DNA of 64,000 nt from Acherontichlamydia pituitae (GCA_019634675.1 JAHCAX010000005.1:84539-148538); one strand, 5' to 3'. Numbered from the stretch's first letter, positions 15,603-23,464 are shown. The notes: generated by a model not told the origin, from the letters alone. A program made the numbers and translations.

Positions 15603-16496
15603 GTGAGTTATCCAATTGCTGGATCATTTTTTACACCGAGTGTTGGGGCAAATTTTCATTCTTGCTATAGCAACAATTTTTTGAATCTATTTCTGAGCGG
15701 ATTTAATGTAGTAAAATCCTTTAATGTTCTTAATGTTCAAGACGTTGATGTTTTTTTGTTCGCATCGCAACATGAGAATGATGAAGTTAATGCATTGATA
15801 GGCGCTGGCATTTCACAAATCGCTCAGAATAATGACAATGTTGTCATCTTTGTCGAAGGCATTTCCAAATCAGGGGAGCTGGTCGCAGATAAAAGCTTTT
15901 TATTGCAGTACTTGAATATTGATCCTGCTCTTCATCATAAAGTCCATTTCTATAGCTGGGATTTAAAAAGCGAGGCTGGGCATTCTTTATTTACAGATAA
16001 TGCCGAAGAGGAGATAGACCGGTTGACGGAGGTGTTGGAAACATTAGAAGACGCTTATGATGAGGTTGAATCTCAATTGGAAGAATTTTTTCCTGAGTTA
16101 TGGGATCCAAAAATACAAAGGTCCTATACTCCTAAAGAACAGCAAGAATTGAACTATCTATTGAAAGCGCGTGGTGCACTTATTGAAAACAAACTAACGG
16201 CAGCAAATAAGCTCAAAGACATCTCCGTTAACTCAAAACAGATTGATGCAGCGTCTTTTCCACATCGGACGCAGAGCATGGTCGCAAGTCTTCAGGATGT
16301 TACTCTTATAAAGTCTCAGTTTGCAGGGAAAACAGCATCTGTCTTTGTTGCTGGATGCTCTCATTTATGTCCTGAACAAGGAACAGGTGCATACTTTGAT
16401 ATAAGTCCTCTTTATCATGAGCTACAGAATCATCGAGCGATGATTCTGTCTCCAAAGGGCATTACTCCTCAAAACAATTTAAAGAGGGTGGAATAA
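15603..16496 (+). CDS. TraB/TIKI-superfamily-like protein, paralogue 2 (297 aa)
   Basis: The start is a GTG with GAGGG 4 nt upstream. The protein aligns with 12627-13475 over its full length and keeps the key residues: FASQHENDE (His57), VIFVEGIS (Glu85), FPHRTQSMVASL (Arg) and VFVAGCSHLC (second GxxH-like motif, Gly-Cys-Ser-His). Only the last His of the first motif (THH against SQH) is shared, which points to it as the functional one. The N-terminus is longer and aromatic-rich, without a clear signal peptide. The pair probably arose by duplication, with the reverse-strand NLS-like gene between them. Confidence 0.6.
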   Translation: MSYPIAGSFFTPSVGANFHSCYSNNFLNLFLSGFNVVKSFNVLNVQDVDVFLFASQHENDEVNALIGAGISQIAQNNDNVVIFVEGISKSGELVADKSFLLQYLNIDPALHHKVHFYSWDLKSEAGHSLFTDNAEEEIDRLTEVLETLEDAYDEVESQLEEFFPELWDPKIQRSYTPKEQQELNYLLKARGALIENKLTAANKLKDISVNSKQIDAASFPHRTQSMVASLQDVTLIKSQFAGKTASVFVAGCSHLCPEQGTGAYFDISPLYHELQNHRAMILSPKGITPQNNLKRVE

Positions 16497-16582
16497 GAAA
16501 ATAAACATAACAAGTGAAAAGATGATTCTATGATCCATCCCGGTCTACTGGACTTGTTAATCGTTCTTCATTCCTATCATGA

Positions 16583-16678
16583 ATAGACCTCTTGCTCTAG
16601 AGGTCTTAGAAGCTGTACTAAAACCATGCCGTCGGTCTTTGGATCCTTGAACCTATCCCATTAATATGCTTCTGTCGA
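16583..16678. repeat. Mosaic repeat remnant sharing pieces with three other loci
   Basis: From left to right: TAGACCTCTTGC (compare the TAGATCTCTTGCATA end of the element at 17634), AGAAGCTGT and TCGGTCTTTGGA (shared with 3538-3712), then GAACCTATCCCATTAATATG followed by CTTCTGTCGA (one half of the palindrome at 28872-28927, reverse strand). It appears to be built of parts of several palindromic families. Confidence 0.5.
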
Positions 16679-16831
16679 TTTTCTCTATATTGCCCGAGCT
16701 GTAAAACCCATATAACCTCATAGAGGGGCTATATAAACCGGACTTTCGTACGATTTGCTATTTTCTTTGTTTACAAAATAATAGTTTTTAATCCTTTGTT
16801 ATTAGAGATTTAGTGTTTTTTAATTTTATTT

Positions 16832-16860
16832 TTGAACTAAATTAAACGTTTTAGTATAAT
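16832..16860 (+). promoter_or_regulatory. Sigma-70-type promoter of the zeta-like kinase
   Basis: -35 TTGAAC (16832-16837), a 17-bp spacer and -10 TATAAT (16855-16860), 66 bases before the ATG at 16927. This is one of the best consensus promoters in the window. Confidence 0.65.
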
Positions 16861-16926
16861 AAGTGGCAAAGTTAGAATTAATTGCTACTTTTGTTTTTAT
16901 AAATCAAATAAAAAGGGGAATAAAAA

Positions 16927-17565
16927 ATGGCAATGTCATCAACACCATCAGTAACAATGTTCATGGGAGCTCCTGGAAGCGGTAAAGGCACCGTGATTAA
17001 GGAGATTGTAAAAGAGGCGGAAAGCCGTGGACGGACCATCAATGTCATCGCTCCGGATAACGTCATCGAAAGCTTGCCTGGCTATCAACAAATGAGATCT
17101 GAAGGAAAAAGCGATTCAGAAGCAAGATCGAAGTACCATCCTGAAGGGACTGCGCTAGCTCTTCAAATATTCAAGCAGGCGGTAGCGAAACCCAACGGGC
17201 AGGACATCATTTTTGACAACACCGGCGGAAACCTTGCCCGGTATCAGGACCTGATCTCTTCTGCAAAACAAGAGGGGCTTGCCGTGAAGGTCGCGCTTGT
17301 TTATAACGATCTACCAACTTGCAAGCAATGGGCAAACGAACGGGCTTCCGGTCCTACGGCTCAATCTGTTCCTGAGAATATTATTGAAATGATGCATAGT
17401 GCATGCGCTAAAAATTTTGAGGTCTTAAGCCACGAAAATAGCTGGATCATCTATGCAAAAGGAAACAGCGAGCCAAGAGAAGGCCGCGTTGTCGCTCAGA
17501 GCGATGTTCCGGGTAATACTGAATTGCTGAGCCAAGCAAAAAGTGAATTGAACATCGTTTCGTAA
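16927..17565 (+). CDS. Zeta-toxin-like P-loop kinase (212 aa)
   Basis: The start ATG has GGGG 8 nt upstream. GAPGSGKGT (about residues 14-22) is a Walker A loop; DNVIESLPGYQQM then resembles the substrate-binding segment of zeta toxins, and DIIFDNTGGNLARYQDLISS gives the Walker B-like DxTG motif. Family members phosphorylate UDP-N-acetylglucosamine or other small substrates, and in plasmids are held by an epsilon antitoxin. No antitoxin-like gene adjoins it, so it may be a free-standing kinase, a domesticated toxin or an effector. It has its own strong promoter and terminator. Confidence 0.7.
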   Translation: MAMSSTPSVTMFMGAPGSGKGTVIKEIVKEAESRGRTINVIAPDNVIESLPGYQQMRSEGKSDSEARSKYHPEGTALALQIFKQAVAKPNGQDIIFDNTGGNLARYQDLISSAKQEGLAVKVALVYNDLPTCKQWANERASGPTAQSVPENIIEMMHSACAKNFEVLSHENSWIIYAKGNSEPREGRVVAQSDVPGNTELLSQAKSELNIVS

Positions 17566-17575
17566 TGCCATATCA

Positions 17576-17607
17576 AAATGCCCTCGGCAAATTTGCAGAG
17601 GGCATTT
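17576..17607 (+). terminator. Terminator of the zeta-like kinase
   Basis: A 10-bp stem AAATGCCCTC/GAGGGCATTT with a 12-base loop, starting 10 bases after the stop codon and followed by a T-rich stretch. Confidence 0.65.
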
Positions 17608-17633
17608 CATCTTTCTTTGATTAATTTTTTTAT

Positions 17634-17816
17634 TAGATCTCTTGCATAAACCTGTTCGCCTAACAAAATCGTTCTTTTTTCACAGGTTTTTATCCCCCTC
17701 TTTTGCCGAATTTATCCGAGTCGACTCATTCGTGAGATCCAAAACTGTAAATAGCTTCTAATAACCTGTGAAAAAATCTCCGATTTTCCAGGCAAAGCTG
17801 GTATGCAAGAGGTCTA
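17634..17816. repeat. Imperfect palindromic element (183 bp) ending in a stop codon
   Basis: The ends TAGATCTCTTGCATA (17634) and TAGACCTCTTGCATA (reverse strand from 17816) match at 14 of 15 positions. Inner similarity continues, including TTTTTTCACAGGTT in both arms at comparable distances. The terminal TAG of the right arm is the stop codon of the aminotransferase gene (17814-17816). An AGCTTCT word inside the right arm resembles the end of the 3538-3712 element. A dispersed MITE-like repeat is the likely explanation. Confidence 0.6.
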
Positions 17817-19118
17817 TTTTTGGAAATCGTGCAGCAGCTGGGCGAAGAGCTTAGGGACCTCTGCCATCACCTCAGGAGGCTCGACATAGGCGATGCGCAT
17901 TTGCGTCCTGCCAGGATTAGATTGGCCAGGACCGGGAGAGTAAAATCCATCCATCGGGGCCGCCAGCAAGGTCGTCTTGACCCCGTTTAGCATGACGCTC
18001 CCTTTTTGCGCGCAGTAAAGGGCAAACTCCGACGCATCGAAGTTGGGGCCGCATACTTTGCGCATATCGATAACAGTGTAGAGGGCTGCATCGGGCTCTG
18101 AAACGATCAACTGGGGCAGTTCTTCTTTGAGGCCTGTTGTAACTGTAATTGCCATTTGTTTGTAGTAAGCGCGCTGCTGGCTGAACCAATACTGAAGTTC
18201 TTCTTTGGATTCATGGAGGAGGGCGCCGAAGACGTACTGTCCGATCACATTAGCGCATAAATTAGCGGTATTTTCTGCGACCGCCTGTTGGTGGAACTCT
18301 GAGTTGTCCGTAATGATCGCTCCAGTGCGAAGGCCGCATGCGTTCCAGGCTTTAGAAGCGGACTCGATGCTGATGCGCCGCCCGGTGATGCCAGGGACTT
18401 CTTGCTCTGTAATGCCCCAGACGCTGCTTGTTTGCCCTTCTGTATAGAACATTTCACGGTAGGCCTCGTCGCTGATCAGCCATAAGTTATGCTTCACGGA
18501 GAGCTTTGCCAGGTCGTTGATCGTTTGCTGCGGGAAAAATTGGCCCGTTGGATTATCGTAAGGAATGATCAGCAAGGCGGAAGGTTTGGATTCGACGATC
18601 ACTTTTTCGATCTCGGACAACTTAGGCAATGAGAACTTTCCGTTTTCCTCCAAATGGCGGGTCACGGAAACTGTTGCACGGCCGGTCCTGATCGCAAACG
18701 AGGTGTAGTTGGAATAGGTCGGATCGATCAGCAATAACGGTTTTTCAGAAGAGCCGGCAGGGCCGCAAACGCCCAAAATGACAAGCTCCATCGCATGGCT
18801 GCCCCCATCTGTGATCTGGCTATGAAGTCCTTTTGTAGAAAATCCGCAGCTGGCGATCAAGTGCAAAAAGGCATGGTTGGCCTCTTTCTCACCGGCGGTG
18901 GTGGAATATTTCACGACACCTTGCTTAAATGGGCTGTGCGGGCCATTCAGCGAGAACATCCGTTTGACCATCGCAGGGTGCATCGGCAGCGTGACATTGC
19001 CGATTGCCGTATTCACGCCGACCACTTGGTCGGTCCGCTTCAAGAACTCGATCTGCGCAATGCGGATCGCAGAGGGAAGCCGGTCTTGATAATGCTCGGA
19101 AAGCAATGGTTTCTTCAT
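17814..19118 (-). CDS. PLP-dependent class I/II aminotransferase (434 aa)
   Basis: Fold-type I aminotransferase of the aspartate/aromatic amino acid group, transferring amino groups from an amino acid to a 2-oxo acid. Visible landmarks: VGVNTAIGNVTLPMHPAM at the N-terminus, ITDGGSHAMELVILG (cofactor phosphate region), IIPYDNPTGQFFPQQTINDL, LISDEAYREMF (Asp to the pyridine nitrogen, Tyr), SIESASKAWNACGLRTG with the Schiff-base Lys, and RIAYVEPPE near the end. The length is usual. It is the last gene of the operon mlaE-mlaF-mlaD-yqgE, starting 1 base after yqgE. Its stop codon lies in the end of a palindromic repeat. Exact substrate is uncertain. Confidence 0.85.
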   Translation of the reverse strand: MKKPLLSEHYQDRLPSAIRIAQIEFLKRTDQVVGVNTAIGNVTLPMHPAMVKRMFSLNGPHSPFKQGVVKYSTTAGEKEANHAFLHLIASCGFSTKGLHSQITDGGSHAMELVILGVCGPAGSSEKPLLLIDPTYSNYTSFAIRTGRATVSVTRHLEENGKFSLPKLSEIEKVIVESKPSALLIIPYDNPTGQFFPQQTINDLAKLSVKHNLWLISDEAYREMFYTEGQTSSVWGITEQEVPGITGRRISIESASKAWNACGLRTGAIITDNSEFHQQAVAENTANLCANVIGQYVFGALLHESKEELQYWFSQQRAYYKQMAITVTTGLKEELPQLIVSEPDAALYTVIDMRKVCGPNFDASEFALYCAQKGSVMLNGVKTTLLAAPMDGFYSPGPGQSNPGRTQMRIAYVEPPEVMAEVPKLFAQLLHDFQK

Positions 19119-19119
19119 A

Positions 19120-19698
19120 TTAGTTCAAGCTGAGGTCTTCAGGGATCATCGAAAGGGTGGCGTACTTGCCTCCCATTTCACGGAGGATCATCTGCCAGGC
19201 TTTTTCCGGCGGCGTCTCAAAGACATGCTTGGCGGAACCTGGATGCAGAAACCATCCTCCGCTTAAAAATTCCCTTTCAAGCTGTCCAGCTCCCCAGCCA
19301 GCGTAGCCGAAGCAGAGGCGGACAGCGGGCCCGTTTGGATCGGCGATCGCTTCTTGGAGAAACTGGAGGTCTCCGCCGAGGTAGACGCCGTCGCACAGTT
19401 TGAGGGTTTGGTCGGGAATGTGGTCGGAGGAGTGGAGGAGCATCATCTGGTTGGGCTGGATGGGGCCTCCGGCGCGGATGTGGACATTGTGGTTGTTGAG
19501 TTCTTTGACGTTTAAGATCTCGTCAGGAAGCTCCATTTCGAGGTTCTTGTTGATGATCAGGCCGAAAGACCCTGCCGGGCTATGTTCGCAGATGATCAGA
19601 ACGCTGCGAAAATAGATCCCCGTGTCGATATCGGGACTAGCGATCAGAAACGAGCCTTTTGTCAAATGGGAATAAGGTGCCGATTCCATGAGGCCCAT
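19120..19698 (-). CDS. YqgE/AlgH (DUF179) family protein (192 aa)
   Basis: Conserved family of unknown biochemical role. Signature elements are visible: LTKGSFLIASPDIDTGIYFR followed by SVLIICEHSPAGSFGLIINK in the first third, VHIRAGGPIQPNQMMLLHS in the middle, and LCFGYAGWGAGQLEREFLSG towards the end. There is no signal peptide. The first ATG is at 19698 (MGLME); the ATG 9 bases later is equally possible. It lies 8 bases after mlaD and 1 base before the aminotransferase, so it belongs to the same transcript. Confidence 0.85.
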   Translation of the reverse strand: MGLMESAPYSHLTKGSFLIASPDIDTGIYFRSVLIICEHSPAGSFGLIINKNLEMELPDEILNVKELNNHNVHIRAGGPIQPNQMMLLHSSDHIPDQTLKLCDGVYLGGDLQFLQEAIADPNGPAVRLCFGYAGWGAGQLEREFLSGGWFLHPGSAKHVFETPPEKAWQMILREMGGKYATLSMIPEDLSLN

Positions 19699-19706
19699 CC
19701 TGTCTG

Positions 19707-20906
19707 TTAGTTAGAGGCTTCCATTAGCTGCTGATTATAAAGTCGCAAGTTGTCCGACAGGGCGTCTGCTTGGCGGAGCAGCTCAGCGAAGTCCTGTTTG
19801 AACTTATCATTGTTCAAGATGACCTCTTTTTCAGGGGAAAGTTCAGCGCGGTCGATCAGCATCGAGAGGCGGGACATTGCTGTATTGATATCGTCGACCT
19901 CGTTTTCGAAATAGTTCTTAAAGCTTTGGGGGTTGTCCAAGGAGTTGAGGACGGTGAGCCTTTGGGCCCGTTGCCGCTGCCAGCTCTTGTTCAGATGGAA
20001 GAGTAGCCCGTAATGGTTGATATCGTTCATGAGGGTATTGGCCTTGCTCATCACAGCTGTGAACCTTAAGTAGAGGTCGTCGCCTTTAATGAGCTTGCCG
20101 AGGGTCCCTCTGCCGCTTGCGATATCCCTGCCGATCAGGTCGAAAGAGTGGGTCGCGTTCTTGAGATTCCGCATGACGACGCTGGCATTTGCAAAGACTT
20201 TTCCATCCTTCATTTCGCGCACAGCATCTTGGATATCGCACATCGTGCTGCTGAAGTGGTCGACTCCTGTTTTGATCCCAGAAACCAATTGAAGGTCGTT
20301 GGCTGATTTGACCGCTGTTTTGACCTCGTCCATGGCGCTGCCGAACGAACGGACAGCATTGCCGAGGTCGTCGCCGTTCTTTTGCAGCCAGCGGTTGACC
20401 TCTTTGATTGTGACTTGGAGGTTGTTGGACAGGTCGGAGAGCTCGTTCATGGCGTTCTCGATCGGATCGACCGATTCGGCATAGATTGGCTGGTTAGTGA
20501 CCAGCTTTGGAGTAATCCCTTTAGGAGGAGCTTTGGGGATGATCGCAATCGATTTTTCGCCGAGCAGGCCCGATGTCTGGATCGAGATCTCGTCAGTATC
20601 GTACACTTTGACGCTCGAGTCGATCTTCAAGACAAGCTGGTAGAAGTAGATCCGTCCGAGCATATCTGTCGCAGGGGCTTTGCGCGCATCGTAAATTTCA
20701 TCGATGGCAACGACCTCTCCAACAGGTTTTCCTGCAAACATCACACGGGTGCCGACATTGATCTTATTGATGTTGGAAAACCGGACGTAAAGGGTCTGTT
20801 TGCCATCGCCGACGCTCGGTTTGAGGAACATGATCAATGAGACGATCAAAAAGCAAGCCGCCACGACAAAAATGCCGATCAGCATGTTTTTCGTTTGTTC
20901 ACCCAT
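19707..20906 (-). CDS. mlaD: MlaD-like MCE-domain lipid transport protein (399 aa)
   Basis: Membrane-anchored substrate-binding subunit of the Mla/MCE phospholipid transporter. Residues about 8-28 (NMLIGIFVVAACFLIVSLIM) form the N-terminal anchor, followed by the MCE domain (TLYVRFSNINKINVGTRVMF, AGKPVGEVVAID, and GLLGEKSIAI). The long C-terminal part (about 155-399) is helical with coiled coil, as in chlamydial MCE proteins, and longer than in E. coli MlaD. The start overlaps the end of mlaF by 8 bases, consistent with coupled translation. Confidence 0.85.
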   Translation of the reverse strand: MGEQTKNMLIGIFVVAACFLIVSLIMFLKPSVGDGKQTLYVRFSNINKINVGTRVMFAGKPVGEVVAIDEIYDARKAPATDMLGRIYFYQLVLKIDSSVKVYDTDEISIQTSGLLGEKSIAIIPKAPPKGITPKLVTNQPIYAESVDPIENAMNELSDLSNNLQVTIKEVNRWLQKNGDDLGNAVRSFGSAMDEVKTAVKSANDLQLVSGIKTGVDHFSSTMCDIQDAVREMKDGKVFANASVVMRNLKNATHSFDLIGRDIASGRGTLGKLIKGDDLYLRFTAVMSKANTLMNDINHYGLLFHLNKSWQRQRAQRLTVLNSLDNPQSFKNYFENEVDDINTAMSRLSMLIDRAELSPEKEVILNNDKFKQDFAELLRQADALSDNLRLYNQQLMEASN

Positions 20907-21681
20907 GGTGATTTTTCTCCTTCAAGGTTCTCGGGTCCTGCGAGATCGTCGTGTACAAAAACTTGATCAACGGATCATCGATCTTCAAAAACTCATCGGG
21001 CTCAGCAAGATGGGCTATCTTCCCATCGCGGATCAGGGCGAGCCGGTCGCCGACATACAGAGCAGAAAACATGTCATGGGTAACGACGATGCTTGTCGCT
21101 TTCAGCTCTTCCTGTGTTTTAACGATTAGCTCATTAATTTGCATAGCAATAATTGGATCGAGGCCTGTCGTCGGCTCATCATAGAGGACAATTTGAGGGC
21201 GGTAGACGATCACCCGGGCAAGCGCTGCCCGCTTGCGCATCCCTCCGGAAAGTTCCGACGGCATCTTCTTTTGCGTTCCGGCCAGCCCGACAAGTTCTAA
21301 TGCATGGCTGACCCGGTCGTTGATCTCTGCATGGGAGACTTTTTTGCCAGTATGGGGATCTCCATGTTCGCGCAAATAAAAGGCTGCATTGTCCTCGACC
21401 GACATCGAGTCGAACAGGGCTCCTCCCTGAAAGAGCATCCCCATGTGCCTGACAGCGCGCAGCAGCTCCGATCCTCTAAGCTCGGTGATCTCTACGCCAT
21501 CTACATCGATAGATCCGTCGTCTGGTTTTAAAATCCCGATGATGTGCTTCAGCAAAACGCTCTTGCCGATCCCTGACGGTCCTAAGATCACCAGCGTCTC
21601 GCCGCTTTTGACCTCGAGGTCCATGCCGGCCAGGACTTGGAGCTTGCCAAATTTTTTCCACAGATTGCGTATTGTGATCAT
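20899..21681 (-). CDS. mlaF: MlaF-like ABC transporter ATPase (260 aa)
   Basis: Nucleotide-binding subunit of the Mla lipid transporter. Walker A is GPSGIGKS (about residues 34-41), the Q-loop region is GMLFQGGALFD, the ABC signature is LSGGMRKRAALARVI, Walker B is IVLYDEPTTGLDP and the switch His is in IVVTHDM. The absence of membrane segments and its place between the permease and MCE genes fit the family. The next gene, mlaD, starts inside its last codons. Confidence 0.92.
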   Translation of the reverse strand: MITIRNLWKKFGKLQVLAGMDLEVKSGETLVILGPSGIGKSVLLKHIIGILKPDDGSIDVDGVEITELRGSELLRAVRHMGMLFQGGALFDSMSVEDNAAFYLREHGDPHTGKKVSHAEINDRVSHALELVGLAGTQKKMPSELSGGMRKRAALARVIVYRPQIVLYDEPTTGLDPIIAMQINELIVKTQEELKATSIVVTHDMFSALYVGDRLALIRDGKIAHLAEPDEFLKIDDPLIKFLYTTISQDPRTLKEKNHHG

Positions 21682-21682
21682 A

Positions 21683-22534
21683 TCAGTCCAATAACCCCGA
21701 TAATTGGTCGTGGATGATATTGAGGCCGACCGTGAGGAAGAAGTTGACGAACAGGATGCAGCAATAGGTCACAACGACACTATTGGTCGTCGATCTTCCC
21801 ACTCCTGCAGCGCCCCCTGAAGTGCGCAACCCTTTATAGCATGCGATCGTCATGATCAGGATCCCAAAGACAAAACCTTTGATCACCCCTGTCAGGAAGT
21901 CGAAATAGGTGATATGGGTGGGCATTGGATCGAAATAGGTAATGGGAGCCATCCCAAAAAAGTAGACGGCGACCAGATACCCTCCGAAAATCCCCATCAC
22001 AATACTGAAGATGACGAGCAAGGGGATCATGAACACCCCTGCGATAAAGCGAGGAGAGATCAGATAGCGGTTGGGATTGACGGCCATCGTCTTGAGCGCA
22101 TCGATCTGTTCGGTGACCTGCATCGTTCCGAGCTCAGCGCACATCGCAGCCCCGACCCTTCCGGTGACCATGAATGCGGTCAGCACAGGGCCTAGCTCGG
22201 TCATCATCGCCTTGGCGACCATCAGGCCTGTCACGGAAGCAAGGCCTTTGTCGGAGAGCTGGTAGAACGACTGGGCGGCAAGCACCATCCCTGTCGACAG
22301 ACCCGTTATGGCCACAACAGGAAGGGATGCGACGCCGATATCGAACAGCTGTTTCAAGATCAAGTAGAAGTGGGGAGGGCGGCGGACCGTCGCTTTGGCC
22401 ACATCGTAGATGAGGACTGCGTATTCGCCGACAGAGATGACAAATCCCAAGGCAGCATACAGTCGCTTGAGCAAAGGGTGCTGGTGGTGGTTGTTCGCAG
22501 CTGTCTGTCCATTGTTTCCGTTCAAAGCAACCAT
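21683..22534 (-). CDS. mlaE: MlaE-like permease (283 aa)
   Basis: Integral membrane permease of the MlaE/YrbE family, first gene of the operon. Five to six hydrophobic segments are visible, with family landmarks LPVVAITGLSTGMVLAAQSF, TELGPVLTAFMVTGRVGAAM, AELGTMQVTEQIDALKTMAV, NPNRYLISPR and GVGRSTTNSVVV. The ATG at 22534 (MVALNGN) is taken as the start; an in-frame TTG at 22558 would add 8 residues, and the ribosome site is ambiguous. The gene ends one base before mlaF. Confidence 0.88.
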   Translation of the reverse strand: MVALNGNNGQTAANNHHQHPLLKRLYAALGFVISVGEYAVLIYDVAKATVRRPPHFYLILKQLFDIGVASLPVVAITGLSTGMVLAAQSFYQLSDKGLASVTGLMVAKAMMTELGPVLTAFMVTGRVGAAMCAELGTMQVTEQIDALKTMAVNPNRYLISPRFIAGVFMIPLLVIFSIVMGIFGGYLVAVYFFGMAPITYFDPMPTHITYFDFLTGVIKGFVFGILIMTIACYKGLRTSGGAAGVGRSTTNSVVVTYCCILFVNFFLTVGLNIIHDQLSGLLD

Positions 22535-22651
22535 CCCTGTATTTATACATTGCCCCAAAATCGGATTGTATCGGAAGCGGCATTTGGGGTCAAATCACAG
22601 AAAAAAAAAGATCAGATTTCTTAATAATGAGGTAATATTTTAGATAATTAG

Positions 22652-23041
22652 TCATGTGTCAGGATAAATTCCAGTATGGAAAAAATACGATAATTCATCC
22701 TTATTAATTTTCTTATTTGCAACTTCGACAACAAGTTGTTCAAGCCGTTTTATTTTAAACTTAATGGGGGCGCTGTTAACTTGCAAGAATACTAAAGCCG
22801 CGACATAGGCTGTTCTTTTGTTCCCATCATTAAAAGGGTGATTCTTAGCTAAGTGGTATAAATAGACTGCAGCCTTGTCATAAATGGAGGGGTACATTTC
22901 TGATCCTCCAAAAGACATTTTAGGTGCTTCTAATGCAGAGTGAAGGAGGTTTTTGTCTCTAATTCCTTTTAATCCGCCAAATTCAATCAGCAATTTATCA
23001 TGCAATGCGATTACATGTTTCGAGGTAAGATATTTGGTCAC
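22652..23041 (-). CDS. doc: Doc-family (Fic fold) toxin (129 aa)
   Basis: Toxin of the death-on-curing group. The Fic motif HPFNDGNKR is at residues 68-76, with the helix DKAAVYLYHLAKN before it, as in Doc. Doc from phage P1 phosphorylates EF-Tu and blocks translation; the same activity is likely but not shown here. The start is a GTG that overlaps the antitoxin stop codon (GTGA), so translation is coupled. The length is typical of chromosomal Doc proteins. Confidence 0.88.
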   Translation of the reverse strand: MTKYLTSKHVIALHDKLLIEFGGLKGIRDKNLLHSALEAPKMSFGGSEMYPSIYDKAAVYLYHLAKNHPFNDGNKRTAYVAALVFLQVNSAPIKFKIKRLEQLVVEVANKKINKDELSYFFHTGIYPDT

Positions 23042-23298
23042 TTAGTAGCAAGTCTTTTTAAAGCATTTCTGTTTTCAGAGATAATTTTTTCTGCAATTGA
23101 TTCAAGCTCTTCATCAGAAATGTCCTCGTCTTGAAATTCAGGTACAACTTTGGAACGAATGTAATCTTGCAAAGTAACACCTTGTAAAGCAGCAACGGCT
23201 TTTAGTTTTCTGTGTTGAGCAATCGAAAAATCGACAGTGACCCTGGTCGTTTTTTTAAGGGATTTCGAAACAAATCTTTTACGACGTTTTGTTTTCAT
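23038..23298 (-). CDS. Ribbon-helix-helix antitoxin of the Doc pair (86 aa)
   Basis: The start ATG at 23298 follows GGAG by 6 nt. The basic N-terminus is followed by TRVTVDFSIAQHRKLKAVAA, a beta strand and helix typical of RHH DNA-binding antitoxins. The acidic C-terminus (EDISDEELESIAEKII) would wrap around the toxin. It is not of the classical Phd fold by sequence, so this is an RHH/Doc hybrid module. Autoregulation is likely through the triple 8-bp repeat just upstream. Confidence 0.8.
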   Translation of the reverse strand: MKTKRRKRFVSKSLKKTTRVTVDFSIAQHRKLKAVAALQGVTLQDYIRSKVVPEFQDEDISDEELESIAEKIISENRNALKRLATK

Positions 23299-23314
23299 AA
23301 GACTTCTCCAGCTA

Positions 23315-23338
23315 TATATCAGTATATCAGTATATCAG
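23315..23338 (-). promoter_or_regulatory. Operator: three tandem TATATCAG repeats upstream of RHH/Doc
   Basis: Three perfect 8-bp direct repeats (TATATCAG on the + strand, CTGATATA on the transcribed side) end 16 bases before the antitoxin ATG. The repeats contain TATACT/TATATA words that can serve as the -10, so a bound RHH antitoxin would block the promoter. A diverged half word, CTGATAAT, lies about 10 bases further upstream. Confidence 0.65.
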
Positions 23339-23404
23339 TTTTTTCCAAGCTGATAATTTGGAAAAATTAATAGAATATGGAAACGAGGGGAGTTTCTAGG
23401 CAAA

Positions 23405-23440
23405 AAAGACACCTTCCACGATTAAGCGGAAGGTGTCTTT
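23405..23440 (-). terminator. Terminator of the T3SS translocon operon
   Basis: A perfect 13-bp stem AAAGACACCTTCC/GGAAGGTGTCTTT with a 10-base loop. On the reverse strand it is followed by TTTTTTG, 25 bases after the stop of the last operon gene. Confidence 0.85.
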
Positions 23441-23464
23441 GAGTAGAACTTTTATGGAGTTTTT

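Larger units (their letters stand above)
16497..16926. other. 430-base gap with mosaic repeats and a promoter
   Basis: It contains a hairpin AGACCTCT/AGAGGTCT (16585-16606), a block AGAAGCTGT plus TCGGTCTTTGGA shared with the 3538-3712 element, a 30-bp segment (16649-16678, GAACCTATCCCATTAATATG...) that recurs in the 28872-28927 palindrome, and the promoter of the zeta-like kinase. No gene is visible; it reads as a mosaic of repeat remnants. Confidence 0.5.

Noticed and set aside
16500..16760. tRNA-like gene in the repeat-rich gap
   Set aside because: The hairpins here do not form a cloverleaf and no TTCRANNC T-loop sequence in register was found.
23315..23338. CRISPR array
   Set aside because: Three adjacent 8-bp direct repeats without spacers cannot be CRISPR; they fit an antitoxin operator.
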